Shown here in pieces: positions 1 through 11,187 of a stretch of DNA of 64,000 nucleotides (the stretch's first letter is position 1; each line of letters opens with the position of its first letter). Source of the DNA: Calvatia gigantea. Taxonomy: Eukaryota > Basidiomycota > Agaricomycetes > Agaricales > Lycoperdaceae. The position numbers and the translations under genes were made by a program. The DNA lies in contig JACAAK010000012.1 in assembly GCA_025093985.1 (NCBI GenBank), positions 620,001 through 684,000 on the forward strand, written 5' to 3'. The notes under the pieces are model-generated. The model had not been told where the DNA came from. It saw only the letters and a program-made list of their open reading frames with translations, and searched no databases.

Positions 1-1
1 T

Positions 2-322
2 GGTTTGAAAATCTTCGCGAAGCACTGCAAGGAGTTAGAAGTGTTAGGTGTTTATATAAAGCTAGAACTCAAAGGGGAGGCGGACAGGAAGAGGGAAAAT
101 GGAATAGTCGAAGAAGCGCCAGTCCAGTGTCGCAGTGTACGGATTCTAGAAGTGGGTGACCTGGCGTTTGACGATGAGCCTGAGTGGGTTGCGGAATATT
201 TGTTAACCGTTTTCCCGGGGTTGCATAGCGTACTTGGGCCCAATGTTATCGTTTCGCCTGAGTGGCGAAAAAAGTGGGCACGCTTATCGCTGAGGATTAG
301 CGAGTTGTCGCGGCAGCGTTAA
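2..322 (+). CDS. C-terminal end of an F-box/LRR-like protein (5' part outside window)
   Basis: An open frame enters from the left edge and stops at a TAA. The start lies outside the window. The visible 106 residues begin with a leucine-rich-repeat-like stretch (GLKIFAKHCKELEVLGVYI) and end with a pattern common at the C-terminus of basidiomycete F-box proteins: a strand ending LEVGD, then an acidic segment, a hydrophobic helix ending in VFPGLHSVLGP, and a closing W-x-K-W-x-R helix. Such proteins usually act as substrate adaptors for SCF ubiquitin ligases, but the F-box itself is not visible here, so the function is inferred from the tail alone. It converges on the RPC40 gene, with 188 bp between the two stop codons. 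Confidence 0.5.
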   Translation, partial: GLKIFAKHCKELEVLGVYIKLELKGEADRKRENGIVEEAPVQCRSVRILEVGDLAFDDEPEWVAEYLLTVFPGLHSVLGPNVIVSPEWRKKWARLSLRISELSRQR

Positions 323-510
323 ATGTCCGGTCCTGTAAGTGTCCCCTCTTTGGATTCGTCTTTAATTCGAACAAACTCATAGGGACATGGGCTTAGGATC
401 GGACAAGTTCGAATTCTTGGGGTCTTTGATACGAGAGCGCCATAAAATAGTTCAATGTTATCAGTACAGATAGTATCATAATGAAAGGGTAATAACTCAA
501 TGGGGCTTGG

Positions 511-1881
511 TTAAACATCAGCCATTTCCACGTCTCCTGAACCCTCTAACTGTGATTTGAGAGCTTCTGCTGCACTGCGGATGACAGAAATTTTTTCGCG
601 CAAAACTCTAACGGCTTCCGGGAGAAGCCTCTCCGGCGTATACGCGCTTTCTGTCTCCACATTGACTATTCCGCGTATATGTTAACCATATTGATAAAAC
701 ACAAGAAATACCAAAGCAGTGCTTACAAAGAAAGAAGTCGCGGACGCGACTGAGCTGAACAGAATCGACGAACTCGGGATGGCGCAGGACCTCGCGGCTG
801 ACGGAGTCCTTGCGTACATTCTCCTCATCTACAAAAGCTTGTTTCGTAAAGGGATCGATGTTGATTACCCCGGGCGAGAAACACTTTTGGAATTTTTCGG
901 AAAGGCTGGGTGGAATTGGTTTAGTTATTTTAATATGGGGCAGGAGACGGTATGATGCAGTCGCTGTTGCGGTCATTTAATCAGCACAAGGGAATTTGAA
1001 CATTGTCAGGGTAAAAACGCACCGACCGGACTAAACTTTGCGTGATCCTTTCCAACGCCCTTTACTGCGTGCAATTCCATAGAAACCGCCTGGCCCGGCC
1101 GTAACTTGCCCAATACGATGTCTGGATTTGTTGGTCCTGGAGCAGGAAAACCTTCAAAAGCTGCTTGCTGGTCTCCAGCGGGTCTCCACTGGAGGTGCCC
1201 AGAAAGAAGTTCATGGTTGATATAGATTTCGGAGGGGTTGGTTGAGCCTTTTGGAGCAGAAACATTGCGTGTGCACTCTAGATCGAGTCCAAAAACAATC
1301 GTATTGCGATCTGTTGCAGTGTCATCTGGGTCTATCGTCGTAGACCCCGATGAGAAAATGTAGTCTTATATTTCCAGGGGGGGGGGCAACAACTTACGGG
1401 CTTTGAACTCCAGCAGTGCAGGATCAACATTGAGAGGGACAAGACCCAGCCGATGTGCGAGAACCTCATCAACAATTACAGAGGTATTATCCCAAACATA
1501 TACCCTCTCTATAGCTATGGTGGGCACCTTGGTTACTTGAGTGACGAACACAAAGGAAAAAACAACGGGTTAGACACACCTCCGCAATTAATATCCGGCG
1601 AAAAGCGTTGGCTATTGAAGCATCCACGCCGATGAGGTCAAAATCTATAGAACGATTTGATAACCTCTGAATTTTAACACGCAGATTCTGCCCTTGCCAT
1701 ACGTTCAGATCAATTGTTGCACAAAGAAAAATAAGGGTTTGTGACGCACCTGTTTGAATTTTTGCAGATCCCAAGAGTGATCCTCCCCCGGATAATGTCC
1801 CGGGAACTCTGTGCTTGCAACATTCGAAACCGTCTCCGCGCCGAGTTTCACAAGTCGCCTGGGATTATATTCCGTGGACAT
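511..1881 (-). CDS. RPC40: DNA-directed RNA polymerases I and III subunit RPAC1 (AC40)
   Basis: Six exons (minus strand): 1750-1881, 1580-1687, 1398-1527, 1023-1331, 727-963, 511-665, giving 356 aa. Introns are 52-66 nt with GT-AG ends and all junctions keep frame. The protein follows the RPB3/RPAC1 family along its length: the N-terminal dimerisation block [13 protein letters not shown], the block [17 protein letters not shown], an APKGS insert, the segment TASYRLLP (written ATASYRLLP here), [10 protein letters not shown] and [14 protein letters not shown], then an acidic end. Yeast AC40 is 335 aa. It forms the AC40-AC19 heterodimer that nucleates assembly of Pol I and Pol III in the nucleus. 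The start [10 protein letters not shown] is the only ATG ahead of the conserved N-terminus. It shares a 63-bp upstream gap with SFM1. Confidence 0.95.
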
Positions 1882-1944
1882 GGCGCGGATGGGTGGTAGA
1901 AGAACAGAAATTTTGGCCGAATTCCCACGATAACAACTCTGATA
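1882..1944. promoter_or_regulatory. Shared 63-bp gap between divergent start codons (RPC40 / SFM1)
   Basis: Only 63 bp separate the two inferred ATG codons, so both 5' UTRs and core promoters must overlap each other or the opposite coding sequence. No TATA box is obvious. Both products serve the translation and ribosome programme (a Pol I/III subunit and a ribosomal-protein methyltransferase), which fits co-regulation. The link is inference from layout only. Confidence 0.5.
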
Positions 1945-2846
1945 ATGGCTTTCACATATGTCATCGAACACATGGAGGATGACGAGCAGACACCTTCTGC
2001 AATTCCACCATGGGTCAGGCTCGAGTATGCGGTCCGTATAGACAAGAAAAATACATCGTACGAAGTATGAACATCAGAGTAACAGCACATGCGTATCCCT
2101 GGCAGGCCCGAGCGGACACAGTTCACTTTACAAGCCTCTCGAAATCGTCTGTGGCTTCCCTCTCACAAGAATTCCTACAAACTTTGGAGCAATCAGCAGA
2201 TGCACAATGCCACCAACAAGGGATACTGGATCTCATGAAATCTCGCGGTATAAGCCTTGATCGTATCTGTCTTCTCGACCCCAAAGCCGAACGGGCTCTT
2301 TCCCCAGAAGATGGCAAAGAGAAATTTGACTGGTTTTTGTTTGGTGTTCGTAGATTTTTTCTCTCTTCACGTCCATCACTTATCAAGGGCTCAATCAGTT
2401 TTCTTTAGGGCATTCTAGGTGCTTTCTTTTCTCAGTTAGCCAGATGAGCAGGAAACTGAGACAAAGAATTCCAGGCGACGATCCTCCTCGAGATAGAACC
2501 TCCGAACTCCGTGTTCTAGGCTTTCCAACTCGACATCTAGGCTCCATACAGATGACTACTGATACCGCATTGGGTGTTACCAAGCTCGTGGTACAAGATA
2601 AGGATCACCCTGGATCGGATTCCGTACATCGTCAGTCTGAATTTGCACATTCTTTTCGGCTCGTCATTAGACCCATATACCCCGTTCATTATTAACCTGT
2701 TTTAGGACTATCCAACTATTCGGTTCAACGCCAAGGAGTCCGTCGAGATGCCATTCCGGTACATTGCGGAGGAAGGCGAGCCGAAACTGCCTCCAGGCAT
2801 GCGACAACTCCTGCACGAGGACCTAAACAAATCCTTCGACTTCTAA
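1945..2846 (+). CDS. SFM1: SFM1-like SPOUT protein arginine methyltransferase, frame interrupted
   Basis: The family is clear: start MAFTYVIEHMEDDEQ, then W-V-x-L-E-Y, RICLLDPKAERALSPED, FDWFLFG-GILG-DDPPRDRT-EL, QMTTDTALGVTKLV, DYPTIRFN and EMPFRY, ending LLHEDLNKSFDF. Yeast Sfm1 methylates ribosomal protein Rps3 in the cytoplasm. Best exons: 1945-2031, 2086-2345, 2409-2418 (a 10-nt microexon), 2475-2630, 2706-2846. The frame is not continuous. Residues that continue the family pattern lie in shifted frames after single extra bases near 2097-2099, near 2116-2119, and at 2602-2603. The last is the best supported: after QDK the family residues ITLDRIPYI appear one base out of frame and lead straight into DYP. 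Three insertions total one codon. Either the gene is decaying or the assembly has indels here. Confidence 0.8.
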
Positions 2847-3066
2847 TTCCAAACAGAATTCATCGATGTTTAATCGCATGCTCGCTCCACGTGCAGGTAC
2901 TGTACACGAATGCCACAGAAAAAGTATGTAAGAAGCATAGAGTACAATGACAACAGGAAAAACAGGAAGTGTCTGAATGATACGTAGGTGGAAGCATGAA
3001 ATATGCTGAGAATATCAAAAATAGAAAGTACAGAGATTCCAATACACCAGTGTAATACCAAAAGAA

Positions 3067-6000
3067 TCAAGAGGAAGAATTGATCACCTGCGGAGCGTGT
3101 CCCCCACCGGCGGAGCTATCTGTCGGCCTCACGTCCCAAGGCGCTGGTATCCTTGCCACATCCGCCAGATTTATATCCGCCCGCGCGTCGTTAAGTCGGT
3201 CCCGATCATTCATCGCCATCCGCGCACGGCATCGCACGAGCCTCAGTTTTGTCCTCTTTATCCCTGCACGCAAGCTAGGGGTCAGCGCTAACAAGGGCGC
3301 GGGGGGAAAATGAACGCACAAGTCGCAATGGTCTCCCTATCCTCCTCCATAAATGGGTTACCTGTTTGTAATAGATCGTCTTGGAGGGCATAGAGACACC
3401 ACAGGCTTTCCTCGTATAGCTTCTCGCATTCATCTGGACTTGATGCCTGGTCAAGAAGCTCCTTCCTTGCTGCTGTTCGTGACTATGTGCCACGTAGCAA
3501 GCGATCAGACCGGTATTTTTCAAGGTAACAAAGATGAGAGAAACGCACTAATACGAGGGCCCTATCATACACCAACTGGTCCAGCCAGGCTTTGGGTCCA
3601 TCGTACTGCGCAGGTAGCCATGTCTTGACCAACGCTGCGCGATCATTACACTTCAAAAAGTGTTCTTTGAACCAGTTCAACGCTGTGTGATAGAAAACAT
3701 CCGTCAACCAAAACCTCGCGAGAGAGGGGGGAGTAACAAGTGGAACCGAGTACTCACCATCGTCAAAGCCCTCGCTGACGACATAATCACCCTCAGGGTA
3801 CTTCATTCCCATATGTTCCTGAAAATCCCTCAACATATTTATCCCCTTCTGTGAAAACGACATGAGGAGCATGTACACAGCGACACAAGTCACCGCGTTA
3901 TATTCCGCCTCCATATCGGCATGTTTGCGTCTTCGCGCATGTTTCTCAGGTTCGCCTTCCCGTTTCGCGAACTTGTTGGGGTCTGGGAGCGGTTCTATAA
4001 AACTAGCGTTAGCTCTCCAGTTACCCGCGAGACGGAGAAAAATCCACGAGGGTGAAAAAGGGAACGCACTCTGGGGTATAGCCTTCACATACTCATACAT
4101 CTCATCCGCCCAATGGGTCAATACATCCGTCTTCTGCGCCAACTCTTCCAAATTGGCCAACAACTCATCTTCCATTGGGTCTCGTTCCCCATTCGGCCCT
4201 CCACCACCTCCAGCCCCAGAGTCACCACCATCCCCGTCTAGCGTAAGGATCGGCCGTCTTGGAGAGGATGTCGCACTTGATAGTGAGTTTGTGTAGGAAT
4301 GCGAGTGTGAGTGCTGCCGAGATGTCCCGAAAAGCTTCTTTGATGCGAGATTAAGCGCGCGGTGTAAGGCATTTGACGCCGCACGAGAAGCCATGCTTGA
4401 GGGAGAAGATGAGAGTGGGGGTGCCATCGCGTGTGGGGGTGGCGGGAAGGTTATGTTGTTACTTCCATTCCCGCTGATCAGGTTGTTTGTATCTGGTGGG
4501 TAGTCTTCTGTCAAAGGTGTTGGTGGCATCCGTCGATCATGTAACGGTCTTCGTGGACGTGAGGATAATTCTGTAAGAATTTGTAGATGAGTTGAGTATC
4601 TAGTATGCTGGAGGTATGGGGCTCACCATCGACGGCACGATTGAACTCGACGGCCCTGGTATCATCCACAAGAACATACTCCCTCCTCAATACTCCATCT
4701 TCCTCCGTCTCACCAGGGATAAATGACCCCTCAGTCGAAAGCCGCCTCCCATTCCCCCGGGGGGCAATTGCAGGAAATGCAGTCTTGTTCGTCTCAGCTT
4801 GTCCACCAACCCTCTCCCGACTATTTCCTGTATTCAACTGAGGTAGAGCCGCGTTGTTTGTCCTGGGACTTCCATCAATGGTTGTCTGTGGGGGTTGTAA
4901 CGGCTGTTGTGGTTGCTGAGGCGTATCCGAGCTCCTGCGGAAATTGAATCGGCTAGGCGGTATCATCGCCTTCGGATCTAACACCTCCGGAGGGATTATC
5001 TTATGGTGTTCTGGGGTCGGTGGCCGACCAGGCCAGGCCCCGGAATTATCAACATCCCCTACTTCACCGGCCGTGGAACTTTGCATCGACGGTGGTTCCA
5101 GATCCTTCGGTCTGGGAAATCTGCTCTTCGCCAACGCATGGCTATTGAAGAACTCATCGAAACTCGCGCGTTCCGCAGGTTGTCTTCTGAGCAAGGCACG
5201 TATGAGCTGCTTGATATCCGCCGGTACGACCTGCGGCTCTTCACTTGTTCCATTGGATCTCCGGGGAGAGGGGTCTTCGTCGGGAAACTTAATGCTCTTG
5301 GCATGTTCAATCTTTTTGAGCAATTCGATGTGATTGTTTGCACGGAAGGGTGGTTTCCCAACGGCCATTTCGTATAACACGGCGCCGACGGACCATAAAT
5401 CTGCCTTGGCGTCGTACTTCTCGTATCGAAGAATTTCAGGTGCCATGTATAACCTATCCCACATGACACAAAAGCGAAATAAGGAAAGACGTCATCGTAT
5501 AAATAAGCATTAAACACAGCAATGATTAGCGAGAGAATGGACGCACGGCGAACCACACAGTGTTTCGGCCATCATGGCATTGGGCAATGATCGCGCAAAC
5601 CCAAAGTCCGCAACTTTGAGAATGGGCACACCAAGTGGGTGTCCTCGTGCGAGTTCTTCTGGGGATGCCGGGTTGAGGAGGAGGTTCTGTGGTTTGATGT
5701 CCCGATGTATCAGGTTCCGATGTCGCAGGAACTTGAGTGCGCGAGCTGCCATAAGGTCAGAATTGCGTGTAGAAATCCCCTCCCGATAAGGGATTGAGGT
5801 AGACTTGCCTAGTTGTCGGAGGAAACTCCGCACGACAATCTCATCTAGCCCTCCTGCGGATGGGTGTGGGTAGTACTGGGGTGCTGCACCAGGAGAGGGG
5901 ATGTATTGCAGCCCTTCAACGCGTCCACGCTTCTTGATATAGTTCGTCAAGTCACCTCCTGCACAGAACTCCATGACAAGGTACACATTCTTCTCGGCGC

Positions 6001-6410
6001 GCTAGTGAAGTTGGAACCGTGCTCAACTACCGAGTGATATAAGTTAAATGGAACGAATGCGTACAATAATATCAATGAGCCGTGTTACGTGCCGGTGAGA
6101 TAAGGACTTGAGGATCTGGATTTCGCTCTGGAGGTTCTCAAAGAGCTTGGACGATAGCTTGTCGGTGACGACGGTCTTGATTGCGACTTGGTGGTGAGTT
6201 TCCTTTGAAGGAGACATAGGGGATGTTAAGCTAAGGAAGTTGATGAGCTGTAAAGAGACTTACCTCGTGGTAGCCTTTGTAGACAGTGGCAAAGCTTCCT
6301 TTACCAATGTCACTGACGATGACATACGGGCGCAGTTCCTCATCGCCACTAGGCCTTCTTGTCGACGGACTAGTCGTCGTGCGCCTCGACGGCGGTGGTG
6401 GTTGTTGCAT
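3067..6410 (-). CDS. ATG1: Autophagy serine/threonine kinase Atg1 (ULK1 family)
   Basis: Ten exons: 6264-6410, 6065-6202, 5809-6001, 5547-5745, 4627-5453, 4070-4570, 3758-3994, 3549-3682, 3320-3482, 3067-3263, giving 911 aa with all phases consistent. The kinase domain occupies roughly residues 28-340: glycine loop [16 protein letters not shown] lysine, [12 protein letters not shown] hinge, HRDIKPQN catalytic loop, DFGFAR and MAPEIL. A Ser/Pro-rich linker follows, then the C-terminal tandem MIT/EAT region that binds Atg13 ([77 protein letters not shown]). Atg1 starts autophagosome formation at the phagophore assembly site downstream of TORC1. The third intron (5746-5808) uses a GC-AG pair with the consensus GCAAGT. 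Three introns are multiples of three and can be read through. Confidence 0.95.
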
Positions 6411-6551
6411 TCGCGGGGAGAGGGTAGGTGGAGATCGCTGGTGGCAGCAGTGTCGAGGTGATTAAATGAATCGTTCTTTGTGCGTTTACTACATCACCAT
6501 GACTAAGCCTTCCTTATATGGCTATCCGTCCTGACAGGAGAAAAGTAAAAT

Positions 6552-6643
6552 GGACATTGTGGGAATTGAACCCACGACCTTTCGCAAGCAATGATGCGTG
6601 GCGAACATGCGAAGCGAACGTTATACCCCTAAACTAAATGCCC
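6552..6643 (-). tRNA. tRNA-Ala (anticodon CGC) with a 21-nt intron
   Basis: Read on the minus strand, the acceptor GGGCATT pairs with AATGTCC and contains G3:U70, the identity element for alanine. The D arm is GTTT...AAC. The anticodon stem TTCGC/GCGAA encloses a loop with anticodon CGC. A 21-nt intron sits after position 37 (plus-strand 6587-6607). The T arm is GTGGG-TTCAATT-CCCAC. The 3' flank on the minus strand is T-rich (CATTTTACTTTT), as expected for Pol III termination. Confidence 0.9.
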
Positions 6644-6695
6644 TTTGAATAAAGTCCACTCTGTGAGACCACAGGAGGGCATGCCCAAATTCTAT

Positions 6696-7885
6696 TCAGC
6701 GGTTGCGTTTGGTATCTACCCAGTAACCCACACCACTCGAACTTTCGACTGCGCGGATATCCGGCTCATATGTTTGTACCCTCGGCGGCCCAAAGCTCGG
6801 CGGCCCAGGGGTCAATATATACTCCATTGGTGATGAGCTTTTCATCAGCCCAGATGGCTTTGGTGCTCTCTTCTTGTTCTGCCCCTTTGGCGCAGAGGGT
6901 CTCGACGTGCTGTTATACATGGGGCTATGCGAGGGCCATTCCTCCATTCTAATGGCTGAAGCTGGGTGATTCTCGTTGAGGTACGCAACGTGAGTCGGAT
7001 CAGTGACTTGGTTGTGGTAAGTATAGACCAAGAGGCAATAGATGATGGATGGAAGGAGAGAGAAGAGGAAAACAGATACAATCTGGGACGGTCCCTCGTT
7101 CACCCAGGCAGCCTGACATACTAGTGGTACATCAATTATGAGCGGTCTGGTTAAACTGACGGGCTAACCGGACTCATTACCTCTTGTGGCGTCCTTGTGG
7201 TTCATGCTGTGTTGCGCCAAAGGCCATGGTCGACCTTTCTGTATTACTGTCAGCGTCGGTGCAATAAATCCCCAGCACAGGACCCACAAATATAGATTTG
7301 TTCGTTAGATTTCCAGTAACGGCTAACGCGATGCACTCTTGTATGACATCATCCTAATGCGGCGTCAGCCCGGTCGGGATGAAAGTATCACCGGACATAC
7401 TCTAAACAGGTAGAAAGTTAGCGCTGCCACGGCTCCCGCAATCGTGACCACAAATGCAGAAAGAATAGCCAGGTACGCATAGATGCGTATGAAAATAACC
7501 CGTTGCTGGGGTTACTGATAGTTAGTGCTCCCGTGTGAGACTCAAAGATAATTTCGTGGGCATACCATTGCAACGCTGAGCATGCCAACGATATCGATCA
7601 GGCTTGTGATGAGATACATACTGCATAGCGATGATGATACACCGGCTAGATGTGGAAACAGTACTACGGAACAAAAAATCAGGGCAGGTATCAATGGGGC
7701 TGTCGTTCACAACTTACGGCTGTTATCAACAGTTATATCATGATATGCATTGAGCTGTATATCATCTGAGTTCGAATGGTCATGGTGAGTCAATCATTCT
7801 TACCGCACTGCGACGACGAACTGATAAGCACAAGAATTGCGAAGGCCAAAGATAACCACGTACGAAAGAGTAAATCGCAACACAT
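6696..7885 (-). CDS. Tetraspan membrane protein (basidiomycete family), paralogue A
   Basis: Seven exons: 7804-7885, 7718-7765, 7566-7663, 7401-7505, 7288-7353, 7181-7238, 6696-7120, giving 293 aa with consistent phases. The first intron is only 38 nt. The architecture is four hydrophobic helices: an N-terminal helix after MCCDLLFRTW, a second ending GMLSVAM, a third after RVIFIRIYAYLAI, then a lumenal loop starting DDVIQECI, a fourth (VSVFLFSLLPSIIYCLLV) and a cytosolic Pro/Ser-rich tail. The pattern R-V-x-x-I-R-I-Y followed by the DD-x-I-x-x-C loop matches the neighbouring gene at 8879-10339, which also has a 105-nt exon at this point. No biochemical role is known to me for this family. Confidence 0.8.
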
Positions 7886-8271
7886 TAATCCCTGACACTA
7901 CACGCGTGCCTTGAGAGTCCGTTTCGTCTTTCTGAGTCAAAATCCCTCACCAGTAAGGACAGCGTTCTTCCAATTTGCACGATAGAGAACAGCAAAGAAG
8001 GATTTTGTTTTGTTCTGCTCCGGCCGAACTGGTCCATGTGTTCAATAATACGCCAGTCAATGAGCGCCGCGTTCGGACATACTTGGATATCTATTGTCGA
8101 CTTGGTGATCAAAATCAGCGTCTCTAGCACCCTGATTATGAAAAAGAAGAGGGTGACAATTACTTTTAAGTCGGAGTGGAGGAGGCCGCATTGTTCTGCT
8201 CGGCAGGTATTCGTAGCGGAAGGGGGGGGAATGGTACCGGACGAAGAGTTACGAACCCAGGCAGTGACCAT
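7885..8271 (-). CDS. Unassigned 128-codon ORF upstream of tetraspan A
   Basis: An uninterrupted ATG-to-TAA frame whose stop overlaps the tetraspan A start (TAATG). It has one hydrophobic stretch (LKVIVTLFFFIIRVLETLILI) and a polar C-terminus, and I recognise no family. It may be part of the 5' leader of the next gene, or chance. The opposite strand carries a comparable open frame, which argues against reading much into it. Confidence 0.2.
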   Translation of the reverse strand: MVTAWVRNSSSGTIPPPSATNTCRAEQCGLLHSDLKVIVTLFFFIIRVLETLILITKSTIDIQVCPNAALIDWRIIEHMDQFGRSRTKQNPSLLFSIVQIGRTLSLLVRDFDSERRNGLSRHACSVRD

Positions 8272-8878
8272 TATTTATTCTGTGTCGATGTTATGGGCTC
8301 AATGATGCGACCATCTCCCCCGGTCGTTGAGAGCAGCGCCATCGCTCCGGCATGACCGGTTTGAGCCAGTGTCCTTTAAATCTCCTTGGGTCAACCATTC
8401 GTCCTAATTTATGCACTGGGCTATTCTGGACCTTTTGCTATGAGGGGCAATGCTCTGCATATATACGTCACAATAATATTTTTGTGGCTGGGCGATCTTC
8501 AAACCCAAAAATACAACAAACGGTGGTACCACTTGTCCCACTCTCGTAGCGGGCTTCTCGGGCGATTGGGTTTATCATCAGGGGAACTCACGTAAACTTG
8601 TTGATTAATCGGCATCCTCGCTGATATCGACGCAAGCACTGTTTTAACATCTGTTCATATCTGAATGTGCAGGGGGATTCTCGAAGAAGGGGGGAACCTG
8701 GTTAGAGAACAAATACCAAATATAGGTCGTCAAGGGAAGAATGACAATGGGAGCAAACATAATCAAACACAGGTCATAGCTGCGGACACTGCCTTGCCGC
8801 CATTCATAACGTTGACTTCCACCACAATTCTCCTCGCAAAATCCCCCGTCTTACGCATAATACCGATATAATCTTAGG

Positions 8879-10339
8879 ATGGATAGCAGGCCTCCTCCTC
8901 CACAAGGTGTGTAATAGAACCATTATTCTTCAGAATTGTGCTCAAGTGAACCACAGGTGAATCCCGTTATCGTATCCTGAAGCTGAACTCGTTTTGACCA
9001 CGAGGTGTTCCACTTTACCACAGGTCCTCCCCCGTCGTATGCCTTTGTAACAAGAGTGTACAAAAGAAGTCTGCGGCCCATTGTATTTGCTGGTGTGTGT
9101 TGAAACATGAGCTGTGGGCTCAACTGATTACTGTTCCAGTTGCATTCCCTACATTATTGTGGACTTTCTTTGGGTGAGTTGACTGGATATACATGTTGTG
9201 ACTCGAGCTAACTCCCACTTCAGAGCTGTGCGTTTAAAGCTGCTTTATCATCCATCTTAAACTCACCGAGCCGAATAGATTGGGTTCTTCAGAAATGCCA
9301 CTCTCCATGGACTCGGTATGTCCCGCCCCAACCATCCTGTCAGGGTACAACATCCTAACCCGGTTCCCAGGTGGTACCATAGCGTCATTGAAGATCATAT
9401 ACATCGTCACTGGTGTACTATACATGTTGGTTGCAGCAATTGAAGCGTTGGGGTTAGTTGCAGCATCAACAGTACGTATCAGTTTTGATATCTGCCCATC
9501 ACTATTTTTAACAAGCCAATAGCAACGGGTTCCTCTCGTGCGCCTCTATGCCTATGGATCGGCACTTGTTGCTTTGATCGTCATAGGCACCGGGTTGTTG
9601 GAAGTAATCACACATTTCACTATGAAGGTCTGCATGAACTTTCTCCGCTAATCATGCAATACTGATGTAACACAGGATGATCTGATCAATGCTTGCACCA
9701 CTCTTTCCGAGGGTGACACAATCGTCTATGTACGTTCTTTCATTTACGGCGGAATCGATGAGGCTGATGGTGTCGTAGTTCGGATTCTGGGGCCCAGTCT
9801 CCCACCAGTTGAATCCCGCGGAAGCTCAATCATGTAAGTTGGTCTTCCTGGTCTCTCGTTTTTACTAACCCGCATTTCTCAGTCTGTAGGCGCAATTGGG
9901 ACCGCGATTCATGGCAAGAAATCGTTGCCTTCCTCGTCACATCCTGTAAGTCTTCCTGTCTACACCAGCCCGAAACTCAACTAACACTGACACTTTCATG
10001 ATAGTACTTGCACTTCTTTTCTCTGCCATCGCATTCAGTTACCTCAGACAAGTTCTTGACCCCTCCAGTTTCGCGAACGCTATGCGTGCTCCCGCGTACC
10101 CACGCAACGGCGAATACCCTTCGCACTACAACCCACCCTACAATGCTGGATACGGACAATACAACCCGCCACCAACCTACGGACAACCCGCATACGGCTA
10201 CGGCAACGATGCCTTTGTGCCCCCATACGAGGCAAAGCCTGGATACGTCCCTCCCGCAGATAAGGCTGGGTATTCAGAAGAGTCGAAAAATCCTTTCGAG
10301 GACGCTCACACTTCTGGTTCGAGAGCGTATAATGTGTAG
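8879..10339 (+). CDS. Tetraspan membrane protein (basidiomycete family), paralogue B
   Basis: Nine exons: 8879-8906, 9024-9092, 9140-9173, 9279-9471, 9523-9627, 9676-9729, 9779-9833, 9883-9945, 10005-10339, giving 311 aa with consistent phases. Helices are at VFAVAFPTLLWTFFG, IIYIVTGVLYMLVAAIEALG, YAYGSALVALIVIGTGLLEV and IVAFLVTSLLALLFSAIAFSYL. The lumenal loop DDLINACTTLSEGD continues through an FWGPVSHQLNPAEAQ block with conserved Cys residues. The tail is Tyr/Pro-rich and cytosolic (YPSHYNPPYNAGYGQY). The juxtamembrane pattern YLRQVLDPSS and the PSHYNPPY tail recur in many agaricomycete proteins of this type. The 3' end is firm; the first three small exons rest on splice logic alone. The gene points away from its paralogue. 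Confidence 0.75.
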
Positions 10340-11187
10340 AGAGCCCATTGGGTTGATTAACGGACTGCGGGCAAGCCTCTTCTCTAGTTCTCGAGACCCT
10401 GTATGATATGTTCTACCTTGCTTATATCACGACGTTTGTTTTACTAGTTGGTCGTCAACCTTGTAACACCACACTATGGCGATTCACTTGCGGTATCGAA
10501 TTGAAGTATACTCAAAGGTGTGACGGTGTTAGTTTCGAGAATTGCCGGGGGTGGGTAGACTGATTTCGCTAAAACCATTTAATACCATATTATCGGACCT
10601 CCCCTGCTCATTCAGTCAACCAAGCTTAAGTTCTGGTGGGTATGTGCCGTCGATGTCAGGTTTGCAGCTTGGAAAAAGGGGCATGTTGTGCGGAGTCGGC
10701 GGATTAAACCAGTGCTAGCGCGTGATAATCCTCTTGCAAGCCCTGAGACGTCCATCACCTTGCCCAAAGGCTACAGATGGAAGAGACTGGGCTGATTCAA
10801 CGCACGTATCCAGAATGGGATAAGCCCGTAAATTTTAGCGAGGCTATTTTGGTCTGTCCTAAGGCCTAACGCCTAAAAACTCTTGAGGAGAAGAGTATTT
10901 GAAGGATCCTGCAAAGCAATACTCCGCTCTCGTATGACGTCAAGGAATGTAATGCACTTACTTACGTCGTTGAATACATTCATGATTCCCGTAGATTCCC
11001 ACGGTTCATCGGCACCAACTCCCGAAATCTGTCATTGGCGTATTGGCTGAGATCATCACACTTATGCGATTCTTGCCAGCGGTACCAAGGGTCGTAAATG
11101 CACTGCCTGCCTAGGCTTGCAGCACTCGAGTCGTTCTGTCCAACTTGACGTTGATACGCCGAGCTCTTGAACCCCCCCTTCCTCACC
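10340..11187. other. Intergenic, nothing recognised
   Basis: Holds the 3' UTR of tetraspan B and the upstream region of the F-box gene. I saw no coding exons, RNA genes or repeats. The open frame on the minus strand at 10980-11318 overlaps the F-box start and has no family features. Confidence 0.4.

Noticed and set aside
8036..8305. An 89-codon plus-strand ORF as a gene
   Set aside because: It overlaps the equally weak minus-strand ORF at 7885-8271, has no family features, and no flanking exons could be joined.
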